In this document: in pieces, positions 34,451 through 42,566 of the stretch | How positions within the stretch are numbered: position 1 is the stretch's first letter | How the letters are laid out: each line of letters starts with the position of its first letter | DNA from: DATKMK01 sp035541895 | Lineage (GTDB): Bacteria > Desulfobacterota > Binatia > HRBIN30 > JACQVA1 | Direction: 5' to 3' | NCBI GenBank assembly: GCA_035541895.1 | Contig: DATKMK010000045.1 | Span: 1-64,000 of the forward strand | DNA length: 64,000 nt | The notes under the pieces: model-generated | What the model was told of the DNA's origin: nothing | The model's database searches: none | The model's input: the letters and a program-made list of their open reading frames with translations, nothing else | Translations under genes and position numbers: made by a program

Positions 34451-35944
34451 ATGTATTGCCGCGCCGGGATCTTCGCACTCCTCGTCTTTGCGTTTGTCGC
34501 CTGCAGTGGCGGCGGCGGCAGCAGTGCCCCGGCGACTACGCCCATTTCACCGTGGTCCAAGTTTCGACGCGACGAGGCGAACTCCGGCGTCGCCGGCGTT
34601 CCCCTCGCCAAAGACTTTTCGAACCCTCCAGGTGTCGCGCCACAGGTGCGCTCGTACCAAGCCGGACCCGACCCGATCCTTGCCTCGCCGGCCATCGGAC
34701 TGGATCACACGGTCTACTTCGCCACTGCGGGTCAAAGCGCGGGCACACTCTTGGCGCTCAAGCCACAGACCTCGACCACCGGTGCGTTGACGCTCAAATG
34801 GAGCGCGAATCAGTGTGCCCCGGCGACGCAAGCGGCCGTGCCGTTTGGGCCGATTCGTTCGTCGCCCGCCGTGACCGCCGTGCGCAGCGGCCTGCCGCTC
34901 AGCGCGAGCAGCGACAAGGTCATCTTCTTTGGCGACGATCTGGGCCGATTCTACGCGATGCAGGACTTGGGCACGGATAGTCCCATCTGCAAGTGGTACT
35001 TCGCGGTTCCCGATGGCGGGGCCATTGTGTCGTCACCGACTTTCGTCATTCAACCGCAACAGGAGCTGATCAGCGCGGTCTTCTTCGGCACCACCAACGG
35101 CGTCTTCTACGCGCTCAACGGCGACGGGTCGTTGAAGTGGAAGTATACCGTGCCGCAAGGCAGGGCCATTACCGCGAGCCCCCTGCTCAACACCGGGGGA
35201 CCGATCTATTTCCCGGCCGCCGACGGCTACCTTTACGCCCTGTCACTGGACGGGACGTTCCTGTTCCGCACGCTGGTCGGGGCCGTCTCTGCGACTTTTG
35301 CGTCGTCGCCGCTGCTCAGCGCCGATGTCGTGATCGGCACCGAAGACGGTGCGATTACGGCGTTGCTACTCAACGGCACGTTGAGCTGGCGCGTTAGCAC
35401 CAATGGGACGCCCGCAAATCCGATTGTCTCGTCGCTCGGTGTGGGGCTCACCGCCGTCGCACCGCCGTTGCCGACTCCGCGACCGACGACGCCCGGCACG
35501 CCCGTTCCCCGAAGCACCTCGACCCCGACGCCCACCCCGACCCCCGCGTCGCAGGCGCGAACGATCATTTACGTGGTCGATCGCACCGGGACCGTCTACG
35601 CGCTCGACGAATTCACCGGCCAACCGATTTCCGGTGTTACCATCGCCTCGGGAGGTGCGCCGACGAGTTCGTCGCCGGCGATTTCTTCCGACGGCTGCAT
35701 CATTTTCGGGGACGACGCGGGCATGCTCAACGTGCTGCATCTTGATACCATCTATGGCGCCATGACGCCGACGCCTACCGTCACACCGGTTTCATCCAGC
35801 TCCTCCGAGTGCGTCACACGCATCCTCGATCTCACACACGGCGCGGCAATTCACTCGTCGCCGGCAATCGACAGCGGCGGAGTCGTCTACGTCGGAGCCG
35901 ACGATGGACGAATCTATGCGATTGGCACGGGAGCCAACCCGTGA
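34451..35944 (+). CDS. Outer-envelope lipoprotein with PQQ-type beta-propeller repeats (first)
   Basis: A 497-residue lipoprotein with the lipobox FVAC (Cys near residue 18) followed by SGGGG. Repeats such as GSLKWKYTVPQGRAITASP and DGYLYALSLDGTFLFRT are those of PQQ-like/BamB-type beta-propellers. A Pro/Thr-rich linker (PTPRPTTPGTPVP...) interrupts it at about residues 340-370. The role is unknown; such propellers bind proteins or ligands. I start at the ATG at 34451, which puts the hydrophobic stretch at the N-terminus. Its TGA overlaps the next gene's ATG by one base. Confidence 0.83.
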   Translation: MYCRAGIFALLVFAFVACSGGGGSSAPATTPISPWSKFRRDEANSGVAGVPLAKDFSNPPGVAPQVRSYQAGPDPILASPAIGLDHTVYFATAGQSAGTLLALKPQTSTTGALTLKWSANQCAPATQAAVPFGPIRSSPAVTAVRSGLPLSASSDKVIFFGDDLGRFYAMQDLGTDSPICKWYFAVPDGGAIVSSPTFVIQPQQELISAVFFGTTNGVFYALNGDGSLKWKYTVPQGRAITASPLLNTGGPIYFPAADGYLYALSLDGTFLFRTLVGAVSATFASSPLLSADVVIGTEDGAITALLLNGTLSWRVSTNGTPANPIVSSLGVGLTAVAPPLPTPRPTTPGTPVPRSTSTPTPTPTPASQARTIIYVVDRTGTVYALDEFTGQPISGVTIASGGAPTSSSPAISSDGCIIFGDDAGMLNVLHLDTIYGAMTPTPTVTPVSSSSSECVTRILDLTHGAAIHSSPAIDSGGVVYVGADDGRIYAIGTGANP

Positions 35945-37362
35945 TGGATCGGTGTCGTGGCGGATGGGCATTGACCGCGCTGCTGGTGCTCGCAGCGGCG
36001 TGCAGCGGCGGTGGCGGCAACCCGACCTGCAGCAACGAGGGTGGAGTCGCTCCGGGTGGCGGGGCATGGCCCGTGTCGCGCCACGACCCTCAGAACTCCG
36101 GCCGCATCGACGCGCAGATCAGCGGCAGCGTCCCTGCCGTGAAGTGGGTGTTTCCAACCGACGGGGCCAAGGGCAGCTTCATCACCGCGCCGGCGTTGAG
36201 CGCGGACGGGACGCGCCTGTACGTCGGATCGCTCGACGCCGTCCTCTACGCGCTCAACACCGCCACCGGCGAACTCGATTCAACGTTCTCCGACAACTTC
36301 TTCGCTGCGTTTCCAAGTCCCACTACTCGTATCACCGGCGCGCCCGGCATTGACAGCAGCGGAAAGATCTTCGTCGGCACCGAAGCCACCCTCTTAGCCT
36401 TCAACGCGGACGGCAGCCTGTATCGCACGGTATCCATGGGCGGCATCACGACGGCCATTACGTTCGCCTTCAACGTCACGACGCAACCGGTCTTGAACGG
36501 CACCCTGTACCTCGGCACGGAGACGACGGCGTCAACCGGCTTCTTGCCGGCGGTATGCGCCAATGGGATCAGCCGCTGGACGTTTGGTGCAGATCCGGTC
36601 GCCTCACCCCCGGCCATCGGCCCAGACGGCACGATCTACTTTGCCAGCGTATCATCGCTCCATCCCTTTCTTCGAGCGATCGACCCGATCCATGCGCGCG
36701 TGCAATGGACGTTTGGTGCGGCGGCACCCATTGCGGCGCCGCCGGTTCTCGAGGTCGACGACACGACCAGTCCGCCTACGCTTCGCGCGATCTACGTAGC
36801 CTCGGTTGCGGGTCAACCGGAGAATGCGGGGCGACTGTTTGCCGTCGATCCAACCAGCGGGGCCCGCATCAACGTGCCGACCGGGTGCGATCCGAGTTCC
36901 ACCTGCGACCCCACCGGCGCGATGTGCTGCGCCCCGTTCTCGTTCGCAGTCACCACTGGTAGCGACGTCAGAGCCGCGCCGGCCCTCGATTTCCCCTCGC
37001 CCGGGGACGGGCGCGTGCACACCGTCTACGTCGCGGGAACCGACGGGATACTCTATGCGGTCGATACCGACAGCGGCGCGACGCGGGCGTCTTTTGCAAC
37101 CGCGGGCGCCATCAACTCGTCACCGGTGGTGGCGCGCGACGCATCGGGCGCCACCACGATCATCGTCGCGTCCGACGATGGGAACGTATACCGCCTCATC
37201 GACGACGGGACGGTACTGACCGCCGCCTGGCAGTTCGAGGTTCCAAGTCAGAACGGCGAGCCGGTGCCGTTTGGAACTGCCTCGCCGGCGATCGGAAGCG
37301 ACGGCACCGTGTACATCGGCACCTCAGACGGACACGTCTACGCAATCGCCAGCACGTCGTAG
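35944..37362 (+). CDS. Outer-envelope lipoprotein with PQQ-type beta-propeller repeats (second)
   Basis: A paralogue of the preceding gene, 472 residues, with lipobox LAAAC and an identical SGGGG start to the mature protein. Repeats include DAVLYALNTATGELDS and DGTVYIGTSDGHVYAIA. The ATG (35944) overlaps the previous stop, so the two are translationally coupled and probably act together. Its 3' end overlaps the 3' end of the convergent FG-GAP gene by 39 bp. Confidence 0.83.
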   Translation: MDRCRGGWALTALLVLAAACSGGGGNPTCSNEGGVAPGGGAWPVSRHDPQNSGRIDAQISGSVPAVKWVFPTDGAKGSFITAPALSADGTRLYVGSLDAVLYALNTATGELDSTFSDNFFAAFPSPTTRITGAPGIDSSGKIFVGTEATLLAFNADGSLYRTVSMGGITTAITFAFNVTTQPVLNGTLYLGTETTASTGFLPAVCANGISRWTFGADPVASPPAIGPDGTIYFASVSSLHPFLRAIDPIHARVQWTFGAAAPIAAPPVLEVDDTTSPPTLRAIYVASVAGQPENAGRLFAVDPTSGARINVPTGCDPSSTCDPTGAMCCAPFSFAVTTGSDVRAAPALDFPSPGDGRVHTVYVAGTDGILYAVDTDSGATRASFATAGAINSSPVVARDASGATTIIVASDDGNVYRLIDDGTVLTAAWQFEVPSQNGEPVPFGTASPAIGSDGTVYIGTSDGHVYAIASTS

Positions 37363-39864
37363 CCGCGAACGACGCCAGGCCACGCTCCCAATCAGGGAGA
37401 GCAGCACCCACCATCCGCCGAAGACGTCGCGCCGCGCAATTTCACAGCCTCCCCCGCCACCGCCGGAGCCAGAAGTCGCCGGGGGCTGGCCCCGAACGGT
37501 ACTCGTCGGTGGCGGCGGGGTACCGGGACCCAGCGTGTCGGTTGGCGTCGGCGTCGGCAGGTTTGCTCTGGTGGTGTTGCGCAGCACCATAACATCGGCG
37601 CCATCGGCATCGGCCACTATGAGATCAGGCAGCACATCCGCGCTGAGCGTCGCGAGCGCGAGCGCCACCGGAGCGCGACCGACGGCGAAGCTCGCGCCGG
37701 AGGAGAACCCTCCGCGCCCGTTGCCGTTGAAGACGGTGACGGCCTCGTTGGCGTGACTCAACACCGCCAAATCGACAGCACCATCGAAATTGAGATCTCC
37801 GGCGACCAGTGCAATCGCATCACTTGGCGCATCGAATTGGGCCGCGACCCGAAAGCTTCCGTTACCTCGCCCGCTCAGGAGCGTGATCCGTCCGGCCGCG
37901 TTGCTCAGCACGGCGAGGTCGATCACGCCATCGCCGTCAAAGTCTGCGGCAGCCGCGGCGGTTGGCACATCGGGAAGGACGGTCGTTGTCTTGACACCTG
38001 GATTGCCGGTGGAGTCGGCGATCCACGCGACCACGCTCGACGGATCGGCGACGGTTGCAATGAAGTCAGCAAGGCCATCTCCATTCAGGTCTGCGCTCAC
38101 GACATTGACCGCTGAACCGTCGACGCCCACGTTCATCAACGCCGCCGCACCCCCGGGGCGAATCGACGCCGTCGTCACGAACTGGACCGAGGGCTCGGTA
38201 ACGATCACTTGCGCGCGATCGTCCATTCCTGGGGCAGTGGTAGCAATCGCGTCGGGCTCGCCGCTCAGCGCAATCGCCTTCGGCGCAGCAAAGCCCGTCG
38301 CCAGTCCGTTCAAGATCGAGAGCCGGTTGACGCCGCGATTCGCCACCGCGATGTCCACCTGCCCGTCGCCGTCAAAATCCCCGGACGCGAGCGCACCCGG
38401 ACTCGGTCCGGCGCTCAACTGCGAGGTCAACCGGAGACTGCCCCGTCCGTTGCCGCGCAAGAGCGCGATCGCATCGCCGGAATCGAGCGACGCCAAACAG
38501 TCGAGGTTGGTATCGCCGTTGAAGTCACCTACCGCGACGCCGACGGGACGAGCCGGCAACGAGAACATGGGGGCGGCGAAAAAGGCACCGGGGATGTTGC
38601 CGCGCAAGACCGTAATCGTATTCGCGTTGGGATTGGCCACCGCAACATCGACGGCAGCGTTGGCGTCGTTGTCGAACTGACCCAGAGCCATCGCCACCGG
38701 CGCGGTTCCCACCGCAAATTCGTCAATGAGACTGAACCCGCCGCGCGCATCGCCTTGAAGCACATCGAGACGGTTGGCGCCCGAACATAGCACCAAAAGA
38801 TCCGCATTCCCGTCGCCGGTTACCACTGTGTCGAACGCGGCGAGGTCCGAAGCAATCGCGACGGCGACGGGCGCTGGGCCGACGCCTAGCGCCGGCCGCG
38901 GACTCAACCCGCCCCGCCCGGTCCCCACCAACACCTGCACGCTGTCGTCACCCTGATTGGCGACCACCACGTCGAGCCGCCCGTCGGCATTGACGTCTCC
39001 GATTGCGACGGCGCTGGGTTGTCTTCCAACCGCCAACGTCCCACCCGACTGCAGATTCCCGCTCCCGTCATCAAGGAGAACTGAAACGGTCCCACCCGCC
39101 GCACTGGCGATCACGACGTCATCGGCGCCGTCTCCGTTCATATCGCCGACGGCTAGTGCGCTGGGACTGTGGGAAACCGCGATCGTGCTGGTTTGCGTCA
39201 CGCTGCGATTCGGCTGGATCTCGAATGTCACAACCGCCTCGCCCCCGCTGTCCGCAACCACCACACCGTTCCGCCACCTGGCCACAGCGGCGGGTTGGAC
39301 GCCAGCGTTGACCACGGTAGGCGTGGCAAACGTGAGGTCGCCCCGCCCGAAGAAAATGGAAAGCCGGTGCGAGCTGCGACTCGCGACCGCCAGGTCGAGA
39401 TTCCCGTCCTCGTCGAAATCGGCGAGAACAATGCCGACCGGATCGGCCGCCACCGGGAGGCTGGTGCCGGTCTGCGAAAAGGCGCCGGTTCCCTTTCCAC
39501 GCAGAATTCGCAACGCACCGTCGCCGGCAGCGCCGACAGCCAAGTCGACTTTGCCGTCGTTGTCGAGGTCCCCCTCCGCAACGGCTTGCGGGAGCTGTCC
39601 GCCATCGAAGCTCGCCGCCACCCGGAAATTGATTGCCAGACTGCCCAGCTCCGTCGGAGTCGGAACCGGCGTCTGCGTCGGTCTCGGGGTTTTCGTTGCC
39701 GCGCGACGGGATGTCGGTGTCGGCGACGGCGTTACGCGCGTTCCGCGCGGCGTGCGCGTCGGCGTCGGGGTCTTCGTGAACGAAGCCGCCCGCGTGGGTC
39801 GGACGGTAGTCCCCGCGCCCGCGATCAGCAGCGCGAGCGTCAGCAGCGCCACGTCTCGAACCAT
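37324..39864 (-). CDS. Large FG-GAP/VCBS-repeat surface protein with C-terminal sorting-like signal
   Basis: An 846-residue exported protein. It has a signal peptide (residues 1-27), a Thr/Pro/Arg-rich linker (about 31-75), and then more than ten FG-GAP/VCBS repeats, each with a calcium-type loop such as DLDNDGKVDLAV, DFDEDGNLDLAV or DMNGDGADDVVI. These form a beta-propeller like integrin alpha chains. After a second Thr/Pro linker the C-terminus reads GGGGGGCEIARR, a hydrophobic helix (WWVLLSLIGSVAW) and an Arg-rich tail. This matches the layout of Cys-containing CTERM sorting signals used with rhombosortase-like proteases. The start ATG at 39864 is chosen over a TTG at 39900. Confidence 0.85.
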   Translation of the reverse strand: MVRDVALLTLALLIAGAGTTVRPTRAASFTKTPTPTRTPRGTRVTPSPTPTSRRAATKTPRPTQTPVPTPTELGSLAINFRVAASFDGGQLPQAVAEGDLDNDGKVDLAVGAAGDGALRILRGKGTGAFSQTGTSLPVAADPVGIVLADFDEDGNLDLAVASRSSHRLSIFFGRGDLTFATPTVVNAGVQPAAVARWRNGVVVADSGGEAVVTFEIQPNRSVTQTSTIAVSHSPSALAVGDMNGDGADDVVIASAAGGTVSVLLDDGSGNLQSGGTLAVGRQPSAVAIGDVNADGRLDVVVANQGDDSVQVLVGTGRGGLSPRPALGVGPAPVAVAIASDLAAFDTVVTGDGNADLLVLCSGANRLDVLQGDARGGFSLIDEFAVGTAPVAMALGQFDNDANAAVDVAVANPNANTITVLRGNIPGAFFAAPMFSLPARPVGVAVGDFNGDTNLDCLASLDSGDAIALLRGNGRGSLRLTSQLSAGPSPGALASGDFDGDGQVDIAVANRGVNRLSILNGLATGFAAPKAIALSGEPDAIATTAPGMDDRAQVIVTEPSVQFVTTASIRPGGAAALMNVGVDGSAVNVVSADLNGDGLADFIATVADPSSVVAWIADSTGNPGVKTTTVLPDVPTAAAAADFDGDGVIDLAVLSNAAGRITLLSGRGNGSFRVAAQFDAPSDAIALVAGDLNFDGAVDLAVLSHANEAVTVFNGNGRGGFSSGASFAVGRAPVALALATLSADVLPDLIVADADGADVMVLRNTTRANLPTPTPTDTLGPGTPPPPTSTVRGQPPATSGSGGGGGGCEIARRDVFGGWWVLLSLIGSVAWRRSRLRRAGDCVDVSV

Positions 39865-39952
39865 GGCCGTCAACTTCAACCAAGCCAGCGCGTTTTGCAA
39901 CGGGAAAAGCGTTCCAGACGAGCCGGGTCGGCGCTCGATCGGGCGGTTCGCG

Positions 39953-41353
39953 TCACGCCCGCCCGCCGGCGGTCAGCTTCTTCAAGTCGAGTATCTCGTC
40001 GAGGCGCTCGGGCGCGATCAGCTTGTCCTCGAGAATGACCTGTCGCAGTGACTTGTTTTCGGCCAAGGCCTTCTTGAAGACCTTTGCCGCAGCGTCGTAT
40101 CCGATCACCGGCGCCACCGCGGTGACCAGTGATGCGGTGTGCTCGCCGTAGGCACGGCACTGCGCGACGTTGGCCACGATCCCGCTCACGCACTTCTCGG
40201 TCAGAACGGTCGCGGCGCTACCGATGAGTTCGAGGCTCTCGAGCAGATTGTGCGCGATCACCGGCATCATCACGTTGAGATCGAGGTTGCCGTTGAGTCC
40301 CGCCACGGTGATGGCCGCATCGTTGCCGATGACGTGTGCCGCCACCATGTTCACGGCTTCGGGAATCACCGGATTGACCTTTCCCGGCATGATGCTCGAT
40401 CCCGGCTGGGTCGCGGGCAGCTCGATTTCGTTGAGCCCGGTGCGCGGCCCCGACGTCAGCAAGCGGAGGTCGTTGGCCATCTTCATCAACCCGACGGCGA
40501 TGGTCTTCAATGCGCCCGAGAGTTCGACGCAGGCGTCCTTGTTCTGCATCGCCTCGAACGGATTGTCGGCGCGTTTGAACAGATGTCCGGTGAATGCTCG
40601 CAGCTCGGTCACCACGCGCGCGGCGAAGTCAGGGTGCGCATTCATACCGGTGCCCAACGCCGTCCCGCCGATCGGCAACTCCGCCAAGTGTGCACGCGTG
40701 TTCTCGACCCGCACGACGCCGTGGCGGATCACGCTCGCATACCCGGAGAATTCTTGTCCGAGCGTAATCGGCACCGCGTCCTGCAGGTGGGTGCGTCCGG
40801 CCTTCACAACGTCCGCAAACTCGCCCGCCTTCTGATGTAAAGCCTCGGCGAGTCCGCGCAGCGCGGGCAGCACGTGCTGTTCGACGGCCTCCATGGCCGC
40901 GACCTGAATGGCCGTTGGAAAGACGTCGTTGGTGCTCTGGCCCATGTTGACGTGGTCGTTCGGATGCACGAGCGATTTGTCGCCGCGCGCGCCGCCGAGC
41001 AGTTCGATGGCGCGCGTCGTGATGACTTCGTTGGCGTTCATGTTGGTCGAGGTTCCCGAGCCGGTTTGAAAGATATCGACGACGAACTCGCCGTCGAATT
41101 TCCCGTCGGCGACCTCGAGCGCCGCTTTCTCGATGACTTCGGCAAGACCGCCGTCTAGCAAGCGCACCTGCTTGTTGGCGCGGGCCGCCGCCGCCTTGAT
41201 CAACCCGAGCGCGCGGATGAAGCGGCGCGAAAACCGCAAACCGGAAATCGGAAAGTTCTCCACCGCGCGCGCGGTCTGCGCTCCGTAGTAGGCGCTCGCG
41301 GGAACGCGCATCTCGCCCATGCTGTCTCGTTCAATGCGAAACTCGTCGGCCAT
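39953..41353 (-). CDS. fumC: Fumarate hydratase, class II
   Basis: The iron-independent fumarase of the TCA cycle (fumarate to malate). It has 466 residues, as usual. The fumarase/aspartase signature GSSIMPGKVNP is present, as are TGSGTSTNMNANEV and the catalytic-region GRTHLQDAVP. The start ATG at 41353 has TTGGAGG just upstream; a longer in-frame reading is rejected. It is a single gene on the minus strand. Confidence 0.96.
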   Translation of the reverse strand: MADEFRIERDSMGEMRVPASAYYGAQTARAVENFPISGLRFSRRFIRALGLIKAAAARANKQVRLLDGGLAEVIEKAALEVADGKFDGEFVVDIFQTGSGTSTNMNANEVITTRAIELLGGARGDKSLVHPNDHVNMGQSTNDVFPTAIQVAAMEAVEQHVLPALRGLAEALHQKAGEFADVVKAGRTHLQDAVPITLGQEFSGYASVIRHGVVRVENTRAHLAELPIGGTALGTGMNAHPDFAARVVTELRAFTGHLFKRADNPFEAMQNKDACVELSGALKTIAVGLMKMANDLRLLTSGPRTGLNEIELPATQPGSSIMPGKVNPVIPEAVNMVAAHVIGNDAAITVAGLNGNLDLNVMMPVIAHNLLESLELIGSAATVLTEKCVSGIVANVAQCRAYGEHTASLVTAVAPVIGYDAAAKVFKKALAENKSLRQVILEDKLIAPERLDEILDLKKLTAGGRA

Positions 41354-41550
41354 GTGAGTCCTCCAAAAAGATCGCTCGCGACGATTGGCGAGTACCAAAG
41401 GTGGGGGCAAGACGCGAGCGGTGAGCGCGGCTTATGCGCGGCGGTGCCCTGCTTATGGGTGCTTGAGCCTGCGAGACTCCAGGTGTTATCAGCGGCGAGG
41501 ATGCGGCGACACCGACGCCACTGCTCAGCGGTCGCCCCTGTCGACGGGCT

Positions 41551-41568
41551 TCCGCCCTGCAGGGCGGA
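41551..41568. terminator. Perfect 18-bp palindrome, possible terminator of the Cys-rich gene
   Basis: TCCGCCCTGCAGGGCGGA is its own reverse complement and lies 35 bp downstream of the stop of the minus-strand gene at 41604. It can fold as a 7-bp stem. No T-tract follows, so termination is a guess. I see no gene in the rest of the 250-bp gap 41354-41603. Confidence 0.4.
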
Positions 41569-41603
41569 TTAGACGGTGTCGATCCCGCGGGCGATGTCGC
41601 GGC

Positions 41604-41969
41604 TCAGAACGTTGCTGCACATTCGGCGCTGAGCTGCGCCTGGTGCTGTTTGAGACATTGTCGGACCCGTCCGTCACCGGGCTTCACGTCCTTGCAGAAC
41701 GTCGCGGCGTCGTTCGCGCAGACCCGGTGTCGCTCGGTCATTTTCGCCATGTTGAGGGGAAAATGGTTCTTGCACCCCGGCGAGAGATCGCCCGCGTGGA
41801 CTTTCAGGCATTGCCGAATGCGATGGCCGCCAGGTTGCACGTCGGAACAAAACTTCGCAATGTCGCCGGCGCACGGGTGCGAATCCGCGTGCACGGACCC
41901 AATCGGTACCGTGAACGCAGCCAGAGTCAGCGTTGCGACCAGCAGCCCGATTCGCTTTACGGCTTGCAT
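41604..41969 (-). CDS. Exported protein with two GLG1-type cysteine-rich repeats
   Basis: A 121-residue protein with a signal peptide (residues 1-28). The mature part holds two copies of a repeat with the pattern C-x7-C ... RIRQCLK ... C (PCAGDIAKFCSDVQPG and VCANDAATFCKDVKPG), the cysteine-rich repeat first described in eukaryotic Golgi glycoprotein GLG1. Each repeat has four Cys and is likely disulfide-bonded in the periplasm. The function in bacteria is unknown. The start ATG (41969) follows AAGGAGG. It is 11 bp downstream of the MopE-motif gene. Confidence 0.82.
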   Translation of the reverse strand: MQAVKRIGLLVATLTLAAFTVPIGSVHADSHPCAGDIAKFCSDVQPGGHRIRQCLKVHAGDLSPGCKNHFPLNMAKMTERHRVCANDAATFCKDVKPGDGRVRQCLKQHQAQLSAECAATF

Positions 41970-41980
41970 AGGAGCCTCCT

Positions 41981-42412
41981 TCATCTTTCGTTGCGTCGTA
42001 ACCCGCGGCGGCGACTGAGGAGCCACGCGCCGGCCATCACGAGGATTCCCGCCAGCAGCATGTTCAGATCGCGCGAGAGGGTGGGCGCTGGACCCCCGCA
42101 AGGCGGAACGAATGCGCAGTCAGGATCGCGACAATCGATCAGGCCGTCGCCATCGTTGTCGATGCCATCGCTACAGAACTGATTGCCTCCCGCGTTTTCC
42201 CTCGGAGCGTGCGTGGGCGTCACAGTAGCGCTGACGGCGAATGCCACCGCCCACCCAACCGGCGGAGCATCGCCGTCATCGAATGTTTCGACCAAAAGTG
42301 TTCCCGCCTCTACCCGATGCGCGCGTCCACACATCGCAACGACCAATGCAAGGATTGCCCCCCACATCAACCTCCGATGGCGAGATGCCCACGCGCACTC
42401 GGTATACGGCAT
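41981..42412 (-). CDS. Exported protein with MopE-like Asp/Cys motif and C-terminal anchor
   Basis: A 143-residue protein. An N-terminal signal helix (WGAILALVVAMC) precedes a short beta-like region. The motif FCSDGIDNDGDGLIDCRDPDC is the calcium-binding type seen in MopE and myxobacterial surface proteins. After CGGPAP the C-terminus has a hydrophobic helix (MLLAGILVMAGAWLL) and a basic tail (SRRRGLRRNER), like the CTERM layout of the FG-GAP protein. The start ATG at 42412 is most likely; ATG 42367 is an alternative. It is upstream of the Cys-rich gene and divergent from the large fusion gene. Confidence 0.72.
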   Translation of the reverse strand: MPYTECAWASRHRRLMWGAILALVVAMCGRAHRVEAGTLLVETFDDGDAPPVGWAVAFAVSATVTPTHAPRENAGGNQFCSDGIDNDGDGLIDCRDPDCAFVPPCGGPAPTLSRDLNMLLAGILVMAGAWLLSRRRGLRRNER

Positions 42413-42566
42413 CGTCTCCGTCCCCCCCGACACGCAAAACGTGGGCGTAACATAGGCAGCCAGCTTGTGGTGAGTCAAGCAAAAATGAGGATTCAACCGG
42501 TCACCGCCACACTGCGGGTTGCAAAGCGCAGCCGGCTAACGCATCTATCGTCACTGTCGTCTCCAG

